Assembly (NCBI GenBank): GCA_034401135.1
Contig: JAWZSP010000006.1
Span: 4,216,001 to 4,280,000 of the forward strand
DNA: 64,000 nt
Direction: 5' to 3'
Origin: Volutella citrinella
Lineage: Eukaryota; Ascomycota; Sordariomycetes; Hypocreales; Nectriaceae
The translations under genes and the position numbers were made by a program. The notes beneath the pieces were generated by a model. The model ran no database searches, was not told where the DNA came from, and saw only the letters and a list, made by a program, of their open reading frames with translations. Below are positions 10,995 through 21,039 of the stretch, one piece after another. Each line of letters opens with the position of its first letter. Position 1 is the first letter of the stretch.

Positions 10995-12161
10995 ATGGCA
11001 ATGTCTCGCCGATATTGGCTCTGTGTTGTGGCAGTAGCCCTGGCCTGTCACGCTGGCCCCGCTGCCGCCGTGTTCGACCGCTCCCGCAGCCAGTTTACGC
11101 GATATTTCCCAACCTTTGACGAGTTCGTACGCCCGAGAATCGAGGAAGAATGTGCCGACCAGCTACGAGCCTACCACGATGAGTCCTTGCCCGACCCCGC
11201 TGGCTTCCACAAGTACGCCCAGGACATGGTCGACTGTATCCTCAGGACCATGACTGAGTTCGAAAAGGCTACCATGGCCGTAACAGGCATCCTGCTGTCC
11301 CTGCTTCCCATCGGCCTGGCTCAGGTTGGCCCCAGTGTCGCTGAGCTGAGCCTGCTGAGCTCGCGCCGCCCGATCCTGGCATTCCTGTTGGGCTTTGGCA
11401 CCTTGTCGCCCAACCCTACCGTTGCCATGGACTTTGGCGATCTCGTCGAGATCATCAAGAAGAAGAAGAGCCCTTTTCTCAACTCAAGAATGCTACAGCC
11501 TAATGGACCGTTTGCGATGAAGGCGGTACTGGCCATCCTGGAGTACATCGTCGCCTTGGGGGCGGCAGGAAACTGCTTCTATCAGGTCTGGCGGCTGACA
11601 TACCGGGCTGTATCACTGGCGCCCATCGCCGTGTACCTCTTTGGGCTACCTGAGACGGCCACTCTGCTCGGCTGGGCGGTGCTCAACTTCCCGATCCACG
11701 TCATTGGCTTCTCGACATTCGGCATCTCCTACAAGGAGCGACAACGGGGTAAGCGCAAGCAGAGGACCAATGCACTGCTGCGCGCCATCGAGAGGGAAGT
11801 GACTCCCTGCATCTACGTGGACAGCACAACGATCGATCGCAAGAGTGGGAGACAGGGCTGGGGCACCTTCTTTGGTGCTGTGACGAGGCTTCTAGCCAGT
11901 TTACACGTCATTGTTGGCACAGTCCTGGTCGGTAGTGTTCTGTGTCTGATGCTGGCGGACTCGTTGCCGCTGATTTACACCTTTGTTGCCTCGGCCGTGT
12001 TTACGAGGGTAGTCCTGATGTTTGAGCTTCAGGGCCTGGGCAATGCTCTCGACAAGGCTGAGGCGGGTAGTTCGACAGGGGCTGAGCGCTTCTCGGAGTC
12101 TGAGCCCATGTTGGAGATGAAGACGGGGCCTGTAGCGCATAGCATGTCGGTGGACAGCTAG
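10995..12161 (+). CDS. Multi-pass membrane protein with signal peptide, paralogue B
   Basis: Uninterrupted frame of 388 aa starting at ACCATGG (10995); a second ATG follows two codons later. It shares the whole architecture of paralogue A: signal peptide (RRYWLCVVAVALACHAGPAAA), the DRSRSQFTRYFPTF motif (A has DRTRSQFTEYFSTF), and nearly identical blocks ITGILLSLLPIGLAQ, FGTLSPNPT and WRLTYRAVSLAPI. The final helices and an acidic/Ser tail also match. The strongest conservation lies in the membrane segments and adjoining loops, and both copies are open, so both look functional. The family is unknown to me. A tandem duplication next to the PNP-membrane gene suggests a shared membrane role, but this is inference. 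Confidence 0.85.
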   Translation: MAMSRRYWLCVVAVALACHAGPAAAVFDRSRSQFTRYFPTFDEFVRPRIEEECADQLRAYHDESLPDPAGFHKYAQDMVDCILRTMTEFEKATMAVTGILLSLLPIGLAQVGPSVAELSLLSSRRPILAFLLGFGTLSPNPTVAMDFGDLVEIIKKKKSPFLNSRMLQPNGPFAMKAVLAILEYIVALGAAGNCFYQVWRLTYRAVSLAPIAVYLFGLPETATLLGWAVLNFPIHVIGFSTFGISYKERQRGKRKQRTNALLRAIEREVTPCIYVDSTTIDRKSGRQGWGTFFGAVTRLLASLHVIVGTVLVGSVLCLMLADSLPLIYTFVASAVFTRVVLMFELQGLGNALDKAEAGSSTGAERFSESEPMLEMKTGPVAHSMSVDS

Positions 12162-12666
12162 CATACCCATACTATCTAGGTTAAATATGCCAAGACTTGA
12201 TCACGATCCCATACATATCCTGCTTCTGCTTCATCGTGCCGTTGCTAACAAACAATTGGGGAAGCACTGGCCAATGTGGATCAGCGCAAGTGTGCCCATG
12301 GACCCGGAGACGACCTCTCCGGAGCTGATGAGGATCGCTGTTCTAACTAAGAATTTGAGGGGCAGTTGGCACTAGCATTGCCTGATTTGGCGAGAGGCAA
12401 AGTTAGCTTGAGCGCCCTAAGCCACAACCGAAGCCGCAACCGAAGCCAGCTCCAGCAACTATTGATATTTGATGCGACTAACGACAAACTATTGGCTCTA
12501 GCCTGCGGCAATACAGATTGAGGCAGCGCCTCATTTTACGCACACCATGCACGAATGATTTTGCTAAATATCATCAGCTCCGGCTTCTCCCCTTCAATCT
12601 TTCCCTCTTCACCCCCATTCACTCTTTTCACTTGTACACGGCCAAATCTTGTCCACTCGTTCCAAG
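12162..12666. other. Intergenic
   Basis: 3' region of paralogue B and promoter of the mucin-like gene. A pyrimidine-rich stretch (about 12580-12640) lies directly upstream of the next start, as is common for fungal leaders. No gene is seen. Confidence 0.4.
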
Positions 12667-13716
12667 ATGGCTTTGCAGAAGCTCCTGACTGCCTGTGCAG
12701 TCCTTTCTTTTCTGGCCGGTTCCGGGGCCAGCCCGTGCAAGCCGAGGACGACGACGTCGCTGGCTGTCATTGAGACGAGCACGACTGTCGCTGATTCGGC
12801 TACTGTGACTGAGACCTTGTTCACGGATACTGCTACTTCGACCTTTGCCACTTCGACTGAGGCCGAGACTGAGACGGAGACTGAGACCTTGTCCACGGAT
12901 GTCGCTGTCAGCACTTCAACCGAGGCCGAGACGACGACCGACGCCGTCACGACTGCCACGACTGAAGCTGCCACGACTGAAGCTGCCACGACTGAAGCTG
13001 CCACGACTGAAGCTACCACTAACGAGGCTACCACTACCGAAGCAGCTACTACAACCGACGCTGAGACGACCACAGAGGCCGAAACCACGACGGAAGCTGC
13101 CACGACAACTGAGGCTGTAACCACGGCCGAGGCCACCACGACCGACGCCGAGACGACCACGGAGGCTGCCACTACTACAGAAGCCGCCACAACAACCGAG
13201 GAGGCTTCTTCAACTACTTCTGTCGCACCCGTGGAGACTAACCTCCTCATCAATGCCGGCTTCGATGACAGCGCATCTGACTACGTACCCTGGGTAACCG
13301 GAGGCGCCGGCGCAGTATTCGCCCTCGACACCACAAGGGTCCAGGCGGGCTCACAATCCCTCAAAATGGGGTCCCGAGCCGGCCTGCCGTTTTCCGTGGC
13401 GCAGGTCGTGGACACATCACGCCTCGTCCCCAACGCCGTCTACAAGTTCTCGCTCTACGCCCAGGTCGACAACCCTTCCAAGTGTGACCCCATTTCCGTA
13501 TCGATGGACGTCAACTCCCAGCTCACGGCTGGGCAGGAGGTCAAGGCCGGCATTTCCGACATGGTCAACACGTGGAAGTACATTGAGGGCGAATATACCT
13601 TCACCGAGACCCAGTTGGCCCAGGGCAACACAATCAGGGTTCGTGTGCAGACGACATGCACCAACAATTACTTTGCCTGGATTGATAGCGCCAAGCTTAC
13701 TCTCAAGGAGAACTGA
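12667..13716 (+). CDS. Secreted Thr-rich mucin-like protein with C-terminal carbohydrate-binding-like domain
   Basis: Single exon, 349 aa from ATG at 12667 (CCAAGATGG). Residues 1-22 are a signal peptide (ALQKLLTACAVLSFLAGSGA). Residues about 40-190 are a low-complexity Thr/Ala/Glu region built on TTEA units and expected to be heavily O-mannosylated. From about 200 the protein changes to an ordered domain starting NLLINAGFDDS and containing SLKMGSRAG, YKFSLYAQV and WKYIEGEYTFT. This is the pattern of the CBM4/9-like or galactose-binding-like beta-sandwiches that end many fungal surface proteins. It probably acts at the cell wall or in the apoplast. No GPI signal is visible. The TTEA tract includes an exact tandem repeat at the DNA level. 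Confidence 0.85.
   Translation: MALQKLLTACAVLSFLAGSGASPCKPRTTTSLAVIETSTTVADSATVTETLFTDTATSTFATSTEAETETETETLSTDVAVSTSTEAETTTDAVTTATTEAATTEAATTEAATTEATTNEATTTEAATTTDAETTTEAETTTEAATTTEAVTTAEATTTDAETTTEAATTTEAATTTEEASSTTSVAPVETNLLINAGFDDSASDYVPWVTGGAGAVFALDTTRVQAGSQSLKMGSRAGLPFSVAQVVDTSRLVPNAVYKFSLYAQVDNPSKCDPISVSMDVNSQLTAGQEVKAGISDMVNTWKYIEGEYTFTETQLAQGNTIRVRVQTTCTNNYFAWIDSAKLTLKEN
12955..13014 (+). repeat. Four exact copies of a 15-bp coding repeat
   Basis: The unit GCCACGACTGAAGCT occurs four times head to tail at 12955, 12970, 12985 and 13000, encoding ATTEA. Degenerate copies continue on both sides. In-frame repeats of this kind expand and contract easily. Confidence 0.95.
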
Positions 13717-14184
13717 GCTCGCACCTGGGTACACGTTCAATTGGGGTTGGCCCTTGCATTGGTGACGTATGGCATAGGCTATGGCGACAATGGTTGTTCC
13801 TATTCTCTTTCGTCGACTAACATGCTATAGAAGATGTAATTTAGACACGATTGTGACAACCCGTTTGACTGACATGGTTCCTTCCATGACTGAAATAGTG
13901 TCTCTCATCGTAGCTAGCCCGGCCGTGTATCCTTGCGCTTGTATCCCGAGACCCAGGAGGATCTATGCCGAGCCGTGTCTTTGCATGAGCAGCCCGAACA
14001 CAGCCAATGCTTGAGACTGAAATCAACGTCCTTTCAGAGACATTCAAGTGTTGTCATCTGAATGTCCCGTTAGCATCAAGTGTCTTCTACCTAGTCGAGC
14101 CTAAACTTACCGTCAGCGAGCAGGTCGACCCACCACTCAGGAATATTGATGCTATGAGCCTGCTAAAATTCGTAACTTGGAGCT
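13717..14184. other. Intergenic
   Basis: Between two convergent genes; probably holds both 3' UTRs. No coding feature is seen. Confidence 0.4.
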
Positions 14185-14478
14185 CTATGCGTAGACCGCT
14201 GGATCAACATTTACGGCTTCAAGGACTTCAGCAGCAAAGTCAAGGTCCGCGCCTCCAGAACAGCCCTGGACGGAGGTATCGGAGTTGTCGACCTAGAACG
14301 GATCCTTTTAGTACTAATTGCAGCAGGTTTATTGGCGTGGATTGCATACCTTGCCTGGGCCACCTCCCAACATGAACTGTGTCTTGACACCCTCGGCATC
14401 GCCCGCCCGGTGGCCGATGACATGGCCAAAGCCCTGAGCGGCGAAGAGCGCCATGCTAATGATGGAAGTGAGCTGCAT
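14185..14478 (-). CDS. Small secreted protein (78 aa)
   Basis: Built from exons 14350-14478 and 14185-14292. The intron has a GTATGC donor after GGCAAG and a TTCTAG acceptor; phase 0 on both sides. The protein starts with a clear signal peptide (MQLTSIISMALFAAQGFG) and the mature part is only about 60 residues, with a single Cys and an acidic C-terminus (ADLDFAAEVLEAVNVDP). The leader upstream (about 14480-14570) is CA/CT-rich, as expected of a transcribed 5' UTR. No family is recognised. Candidate effector or other small secreted factor. The intron could be read differently, in which case the frame ends at VCNPRQ. Confidence 0.55.
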
Positions 14479-15130
14479 TTCCAAGATGCGCAAGATGCTG
14501 CGAGATTGAGAGAGTCCAAAGAGTTTGGCGAAATTGTGTGTGTCTGTGTGGGTGATGTTGGATCTAGAGACAGGGAGGGACCTGAGCGCTTCTTCTACGA
14601 GGATGAACCCTGGCTGTGTGTAGGTGTGCCGCAGAGCCGTAGGCAATCACACCCTATTGGCTGTTCAGCAAAATATTGATCTTGTTCATCAATGTTGGCG
14701 GGCCCAGCAGCTGGGTAAACACGGTAGTTGCAGATTGGGTTTTGTTCTTGGCTGAGAAGTCTTGGGGCCTGGATATGTGAAAATGGAAAGGTTTGATTGA
14801 TGGATAAACGCTGCGATAGTACGAATAACAGGCAATGCCAAGAACACGCGGCTACCAAGAAAAAAAAAGTCAAGTTTCCCACCCTTAATGTCACTCATGA
14901 TACTAGGACGTCCCTGGCCTTTTACTTGTCTCTCGCCAGCGAGGCCCGAGCACTTTGTCCTTGGAATCCTTTTAAATCACTAGTATTTCAGGCTCTAGAT
15001 AGCTGCTATCTGGAGCCAGTACCTGGTAGGCAGCAGGCTTCGGGTTCTGTCAGAATACGTGTGACGCCCCAGTGTGTTCGGCGGCGTTGGCCCTAGTGAT
15101 GAACACCTTCTTGGTGTCTCTGATTGCTAC
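14479..15130. other. Intergenic
   Basis: Contains the leader and promoter of the small secreted gene on the minus strand. An A-run (about 14861-14868) and mixed-composition DNA follow; no gene is seen. Confidence 0.35.
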
Positions 15131-15490
15131 CTAGGGCGATAGACCGGCTTGGCTAGTTAATGGATGTTCGCGGCGGATGTTGACCACGACCTTGTGGATG
15201 CCCGAGGTCAAGAACAAGGGCCCTTCATCACCGCGACATAACGTCAAGCAGTGGCCGAGGGATTGATTCGGCTTAAGTTTGACCAAAGGGATCCCATAGA
15301 CGCATCCGATAACGGAGCGGAAGCCGCGGCTTGTTCCACTGGGGCCCTTCGCATGTCCGCTAATGCATCGAGATTAGAGGTCGACTCTGGCTTGCATAAG
15401 GACTGTTATATCGCTCTTGTTGGTCAGGGTGACGTCGAGACAAAGAGGTGCGATAAGTGCGAGCTCCGAAACCAGGGTGTGATGTTAAGG
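15131..15490 (-). pseudogene. Decayed C-terminal region of the metalloprotease gene
   Basis: Downstream of the point where the protease frame ends, a different minus-strand frame carries a coherent protein: CLDVTLTNKSDITVLMQARV, a TAA at 15374-15376, then KGPSGTSRGF, LKPNQSLGHCLTL and GIHKVVVNI, ending at TAG 15131. This reads like a beta-sandwich domain whose phase was lost by an indel near 15480-15490 and which later gained a stop. I recall related fungal proteins with such a domain after the protease, but that memory was not checked. Confidence 0.55.
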
Positions 15491-16788
15491 GCCAGACCTG
15501 AAAGATTAACCATCGTCTCATGGTCACCCGGGGTGATAGGTGGTCTTGTATCGCTCGTATCAAAGACGGATACACCGCCAGGCCGGACGTATATATCTGG
15601 CCAGTGCCGAAGCCGCTTGAGGTCAACCTCATTAAAGGCCCATTTGATGTTATCGGGAAACGGATTCTCTGGCGTTGCTCTTTTCGCGATGACGTCGGTC
15701 GAGCTCATAAAGCCAAAGTCGGTCATCGTATGGGCCGGGATGCCGAGAGCGTGGCCCAGCTCGTGGACTGCGGTCCGGAAATACGGTGCCTTTGCCTTGC
15801 CGAACCGCATGCCGCCAACACTGCCCCAGTTGGCATTGGCGACCCAATGCGATGCAAGAGCGAGGCCCTCTCTGGCGACGTGGTTAGTATCGTCTATGCC
15901 AACATCGTACATGACACCTCTGTCGGTCTCGTCCAACATCCGAACACACATGATGTGGAAGCGCCACTCGGTGTTCAGGTCCGTGGCCTCGCGATAGAGG
16001 AGCATCTGCTGGTGCAGCTCACTATACGACCAGCTCTCGCCGCTGGGTTCCGCGACGTTTGTGTCGCTGAGGTCGATCTTGAGGTCGTAGCCCATGCCGT
16101 CTCCGACTGTTTTCCAGTTGTGGCCATTGCCACTATCCAGAGGCCGTTCCGAGTCGGCGACGGTATCAATCTCCACCGTAGCCTTGCGCAGGTATTTAGA
16201 CAACCATCCCATCTTGAGACGGCCAATTGTTGCATCCGAGTCGACGGCCTTTACATCTCCCTCCAGGTAGTCACCAGGGGAAGGATAGCCGGCTGGCGCA
16301 GGCTTCCATTTCATTGTGGCCGTGTAGCTGTCTGTGAGTTCCCAGGTCCCAGCCGTGGGTGTTCGGGCCTGAAAGGAATACATCTCAAATTCGAGTTCAA
16401 ACTCGTTTCGAATGGTGGACTTCTCCAGAATCTTGGTAACGCGTACGTAGTATCGATATTTCGAGATGTCCTGGATTGGGATCCCACCCGAAGGTTTGGG
16501 TGGTGGCTTCAAAACAATCCTCCTTGCCGAACCCCGCAATGGGATGTTGCTCCCGGGGCGAAGGTACAGATCGCCACTGGCACGTCGGCCGTCGGCAGTG
16601 GTTTCAACGCGCAGTGTGCCATCGAATGCAACAAGGAGGTTGTCGGTTGGGGTGTAGTTGAGCATCCATGCCCCGGACCGAACACTCTTCATCAGTGGTA
16701 GAGACCGAGGAAGTGCGTCGCCACCCGTTGGGGTCGCCTCGACGTTCAACGGGGGTAGATAAACATCTGGTAAAGGTGGGACAGCCAT
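15424..16788 (-). CDS. Metzincin-like zinc metalloprotease, C-terminally truncated
   Basis: Frame of 454 aa from ATG at 16788. The N-terminal half (to about 300) is a beta-rich region without a name I can assign. Near residue 350 stands the zinc site HELGHALGIPAH, fitting HEXXHXXGXXH: three His ligands and the catalytic Glu, followed by a possible Met-turn (GFMSS). After it come the segment WAFNEVDLKRLRHWPDIYVRPGG and a short tail ending FVSTSP. No signal peptide is evident. The tail is abnormal: the protein appears to continue in another frame downstream (15131-15490), so this copy has probably lost a C-terminal domain while keeping an intact protease site. It may still be expressed or may be in early decay. 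Confidence 0.75.
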   Translation of the reverse strand: MAVPPLPDVYLPPLNVEATPTGGDALPRSLPLMKSVRSGAWMLNYTPTDNLLVAFDGTLRVETTADGRRASGDLYLRPGSNIPLRGSARRIVLKPPPKPSGGIPIQDISKYRYYVRVTKILEKSTIRNEFELEFEMYSFQARTPTAGTWELTDSYTATMKWKPAPAGYPSPGDYLEGDVKAVDSDATIGRLKMGWLSKYLRKATVEIDTVADSERPLDSGNGHNWKTVGDGMGYDLKIDLSDTNVAEPSGESWSYSELHQQMLLYREATDLNTEWRFHIMCVRMLDETDRGVMYDVGIDDTNHVAREGLALASHWVANANWGSVGGMRFGKAKAPYFRTAVHELGHALGIPAHTMTDFGFMSSTDVIAKRATPENPFPDNIKWAFNEVDLKRLRHWPDIYVRPGGVSVFDTSDTRPPITPGDHETMVNLSGLALNITPWFRSSHLSHLFVSTSP

Positions 16789-17522
16789 GTTGCGGCTCAG
16801 CGGTACGGCAAGTTGGATGCAGTCAAGATGTGACTTGGGCCTTAAGTGGGTGACACCGCCCAGCTTGTTTATGTAGCTCCCGTTTGCTGGATGCTGGAAT
16901 GGGCATTTGTGAAGTAGGTGCTGCCGTTGATAGCTGTCGGTTCAGCTATACCGAATCGAGACCTAGACATAGACCAATCACCTGGGTGACGTGGTGGCAA
17001 ACACGCCTGTGTGAATCTGCCAAGCTGCCAAGCTGCCGCCAGCAGCCATGGCGTTTCAGCCGAGCAACCTGTCTGCTTTCGTTGGGTGTCTCGGTTCCTC
17101 CGACATGGCATGGAAGTGGCCGAATTCAGCAAGGCGCTGTTTCACTATGGAGGGATCATCGCGGGTGCATTGCTGGGCTGATGAAGTGACTTGGTTGGAT
17201 GATAGAAAGTGGTGGAATTGGAGAGGTGGGAACAACCCAAGTCAACTCTAGTCGCTAACTCTTGAGCCTCATAGCTTGCTACCTCGTACTACACATTCAA
17301 CCAGACACCTTGTTGATGGGTAATATCAGCTGGAACAAGCATCTGTAGCAGTTGAACCGGTCTATTTCTTCTCTCATGTAAAAATACAGAAAAACAAAAC
17401 AATTGCATCTCCACTCTTCGACAAGGAAAACCCTCAAGGGGAATAAAAACCCTATCATCAAGTGGCATTCTACTGATCCCATCAATCAACCTGGCTGGTA
17501 GTTACTTCACAGATTGCCACAT
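16789..17522. other. Intergenic
   Basis: Promoter of the metalloprotease (minus strand) next to the 3' end of the small secreted gene. No gene is seen. Confidence 0.4.
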
Positions 17523-17890
17523 CTAGTGCTTGTTGATGCATCGGTCATTGTTTCCGCTGCCACCGTCCTCGCAGGCGTCGCAGTCCCCGATGTGGTTAAT
17601 AATGCCGCCCTCCCCGCCAATGCACTCGTACACGGCATTGTTGAGACGCGAGTCACTGAGTTGGAGGTTGCGGTCCCAGAGGTTCTGCCTGATCTGGTCT
17701 CCGTAAGGACCTGTGCGCTTTGAGTCAGTAGCTGCAATCGCTGCCTGAGCTTGGGTTTCCGATGGTGCTTACCACCCAGCTTCTGCAGGTTATAGCCGCA
17801 ATAAGTGGTGCCTTGCCTGCAGTTCTTCGCGGTAGCAAGGGGGGTGAACAAGGCCAGGGCGGCAACGGTGATGGTGGTGAATGAGACCAT
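17523..17890 (-). CDS. Small secreted protein with conserved Cys and Gly-rich C-terminus (101 aa)
   Basis: Exons 17773-17890 and 17523-17710; the GTAAGC...CACAG intron is phase 1 and joins QKLG to GPYGDQ. The signal peptide is MVSFTTITVAALALFTPLATA. The mature protein has six Cys (KNCRQGTTYCGYNL, YECIGG, GDCDACEDGG, DRCINKH), consistent with three disulfides. The arrangement CxxGxxYCG...CxGGxxG...C...C resembles a group of small fungal secreted proteins seen in plant-associated ascomycetes. I cannot give it a name. The unspliced frame gives an implausible basic tail, which supports the intron. Likely apoplastic; effector role is inference. Confidence 0.75.
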
Positions 17891-19151
17891 TTTGAAGAAT
17901 CAAGATTGGAGAATGAAGTTGGTTTGACAAGAGTGGCTTGTTGAAGGTGATGCAGATGAGTTGGCTGGTTTGGGATGATGGATTTTTGTAAACTGGAAGA
18001 CAATTGCCTTATTTATAGAGCTTCTTGGACATGCCTGTCTGGAGGGCATCATCATGGCATACTGGTCATTGCGTTTCGCCATGAAGCAAAGACTGTACTT
18101 TTGATGCTTCGCCTCTAGCACTCCATATTTCTTGGAGATATTCTGGAGTCCTTGCCATGATGCAGAGTCGTTGTGATGATGCCTCGAAAATGATGCAGCG
18201 GGCTATAGTCTTCTGGGGACTTCCCTGCAGGAGGGCCCCCTGCCCCATACTGACTTTCGGCCAACGATTCGTTGTAACTACCGTATCGAATATGCACGGT
18301 AAGCTGGGTCAAATCGTAAACGGAATCAAAAGTCCTTAACAAGCAAGGCCTTTCCCAGCACCCCAAAGTTCCATTGTGGCCGTTTCATATTAAGCTAGGG
18401 CTGCAACGGGTATCCATGATGCTGCAGTCAGCTTTCGACCGAGACATCAGTTGATGGACAAACCCTACACTCACGGTCCGAAGAAGCAGCTAGCACGCTC
18501 TGGAGCGCCGATCCTCTGGAGCGCCGATTCGGTGTGCGTGCGTACCCCGTCATCAGTGACCATCCCGGTAGGCGTAATAAAAGCAATAACCCTGTAGCCA
18601 CGCATACCTAGTACGTAGATCATGCGGGGAGCGGCGCAGGGCATCAGCTTCGCCATCGGAAGTCGGCATAGTGCCCCTCGGCCCAGGCACGGACGGCGGG
18701 ACAGGGGTGGACCGTCGTGGTCCTGGGAGGATCAGGCGCAATAAGTGAAATGGATACCATCGAGTCAGGTTTGCATAACGGTTTACGAAAGTGTACAATT
18801 GAGGGCGATGCGTGCCGTGAACCCGCCCTGGGCTGACTCTGCCTCAGTGTCGCTCAGTCTCGGCCAGGTGGGACAGGGGCACTGCCCAGGCTCTGAACCG
18901 CCACCTTCTTGGAAATGATGCATTTAAATTAATGACTAGCATGGGAATTTCATGCTGGTGGCATGACCAAATCTCACGGCATGGTACTTTGGCCGCCGAG
19001 AAACAGATGTGTATCCTATCGGCGGTGTCGGATCTGGCCTTGCGAGAAAGGATGAAGGAGCTGTGCCTGCTCAACCTCCAAATAAAGCTCCGTAGGACGT
19101 AGGGAGGACTCTATTATTAGAGGGGCGGAGTTGAGACTTCTAGCTAGCCTA
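17891..19151. other. Intergenic
   Basis: Leader and promoter of the small secreted gene, then about 1 kb without recognisable coding sequence up to the 3' end of the GH43 gene. Frames in 18000-19000 are short and overlap on both strands. Confidence 0.4.
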
Positions 19152-21039
19152 TCAAGACTTGTAGTCGTTAAAACCCTCATCAAAATATTCCTCACGGACC
19201 CTCTGGAAGCCAACCTCAGGGGCATCGTGAGGCCAAGGGAGTCCATTCCCACTCGCAAAAAGCCCAAACATGACGCCATCAAACCTGGCTGGCACATCGC
19301 CAGGCCCGAACTTGTGGACCCACGTCGTGTCCTGCTTGCCGACCGAGTATCCGAGGCTGTACTGTCGGGGCTCGGCGCGGATGTGCAGCTGTAGGTCAGA
19401 CGGAATGACTGCCTCCTTGATTTGGTACTCGGATGTCTATCCTCATGGTTAGTGTGTCCGAAAGTTATTGTCCAATTCAAGCGGAGCATCACAGACGGTG
19501 ATGCAAACAAATGAAAAAGCGAAAGTACCATGGGCAGCGGGGAGATTCTCACCTTGGGAGGGACACCTGGTCCGGCAATTTTTCGACTACTGTCCACAAA
19601 GATGCACATTCCCTCGCTGTTTGCACAGCCTCGGACTCCCATGTCCTGATGATACTCATTGTTGGAGTACACCGAGACACCGAGTGACTGATACGGCCCA
19701 AGTCCCTTGTCAGTACCCATCAGGGTTGCCGAGAAAGTCATGTTGACAGATGTCTGCTTTCGCAGGATGGCAGCTGGGGTGTCCCGATCCGAAAAAGTGT
19801 AAGCGTTGGGGAATAGCACAACTCTGCCCTTTTTGACCTCGAAGTTCTTGGTGTATGGTGAGCGGAGCTGGTACCATCCGGCATCTAGCTCTTTGCCTTG
19901 GAACTTGTCCTCGTATGGCTTGGGCGGGTATTCCTTGTCTGGTCCGTAGTCTGGGTACTTCTGGCTGAGGAGGACCGGCTTGCCCTCGTTCATGGTTGGC
20001 CATCCGTCCTTCCACTCAACTGGCGCGAAGAATGTTTCACGGCCAAGGGCGGACCAGTTATCGACGTTCCGGCGCGCCAAGAAGGTGGCGAACCACTTCC
20101 CGTCGGGGGTGTCAGTGAATGTCGCATGACCTGTGGCACTGACTGTGAGGTTGGTGTCCGCGCCGTTGAAGACCAATGGGTTGGTTGGCGACTCTTCCCA
20201 CGGACCCTCGGGAGACTTTGACCTGGCAATGGACGCTCGGTGGGTAACACCAGTTCCGCCCTCGGCGATGATAAGATAGTAGTAGCTGTCTTTGTAGAAT
20301 ATCTTGGGGCCTTCTGGGCGTGTACTTGCTGTGACCGGCATGGTGCCATTCCAAATATTTCGATAGGGCCCAATACACTTCCCGTTCTTTACATTGACCT
20401 CGCACTGGCTAATACCCCAGAGTCTCTCATAGTTGTTGTTTATCCCCATGAGGGTAAGATATGTCTTCTTGGAGACGGGGTCTTGGAACAGGTGAGGATC
20501 AATGCCGAGAGGTTCGCCCCATACGACATCAGACCATTTTTTCATGTCTTTGGAAGACACCCAGAACATGCGCGGGTAAGACCGATACTCGGGATCTGAA
20601 TTCGTCATGGACATGGTGGTCATGTAGTAGACTCCATCGATCTCCGTAAGAGACGGTGCCCAAACCCCTATAAACCAGATCAGATATTGACATTCCACGT
20701 TTAAGATGCCACACGTACCATTATCGGTTCGGACGCCATGCAGCGGAACACTCTCGATTTTGTTAAGGGCATGGGAGATCAGCTTCCAATTGGAAAGATC
20801 CTCGCTTTCATAAATCGGAATCGCGGGGAAGGAAAGGAACGAGGACACAGCCACATAGTATTTCTTGCCTACGCGCAAGACATGCGGATCTGGATTCCAT
20901 CTGTATTTTGAAGTTAACGACAGGGTAAGGGGAAAGCGCCTGGAGTTACATACCCGGGGATGAGAGGATTGCTGATGGCAGATACCACGGGAGAGAGACC
21001 CAGGCAGAGCAGTGAAAGGGGTTTCAGAAACTGTCTCAT
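19152..21039 (-). CDS. Secreted glycoside hydrolase family 43 (beta-xylosidase/arabinofuranosidase type)
   Basis: Four exons: 20954-21039, 20719-20900, 19553-20667 and 19152-19436; all three introns restore phase, giving 555 aa. The signal peptide is RQFLKPLSLLCLGLSPVVSA. The five-bladed propeller begins at NPLIPGWNPDPHVLRVG, the hallmark entry of GH43 with the general-base Asp. It continues through VWAPSL, HLFQDP and TRPEGPKIF, where the Glu is the likely proton donor. From about residue 350 a second beta-sandwich (DKFQGKELDAGWYQLR...) matches the C-terminal domain (GH43_C2/CBM91) found in many beta-xylosidases. The protein probably releases xylose or arabinose from hemicellulose outside the cell. 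It is followed on the same strand by the Zn2Cys6 regulator. Exact substrate cannot be read from sequence. Confidence 0.88.

Noticed and set aside
15520..16701. 393-codon plus-strand frame opposite the metalloprotease
   Set aside because: No recognisable motif; the opposite strand carries the HEXXH zinc site in a coherent protein.
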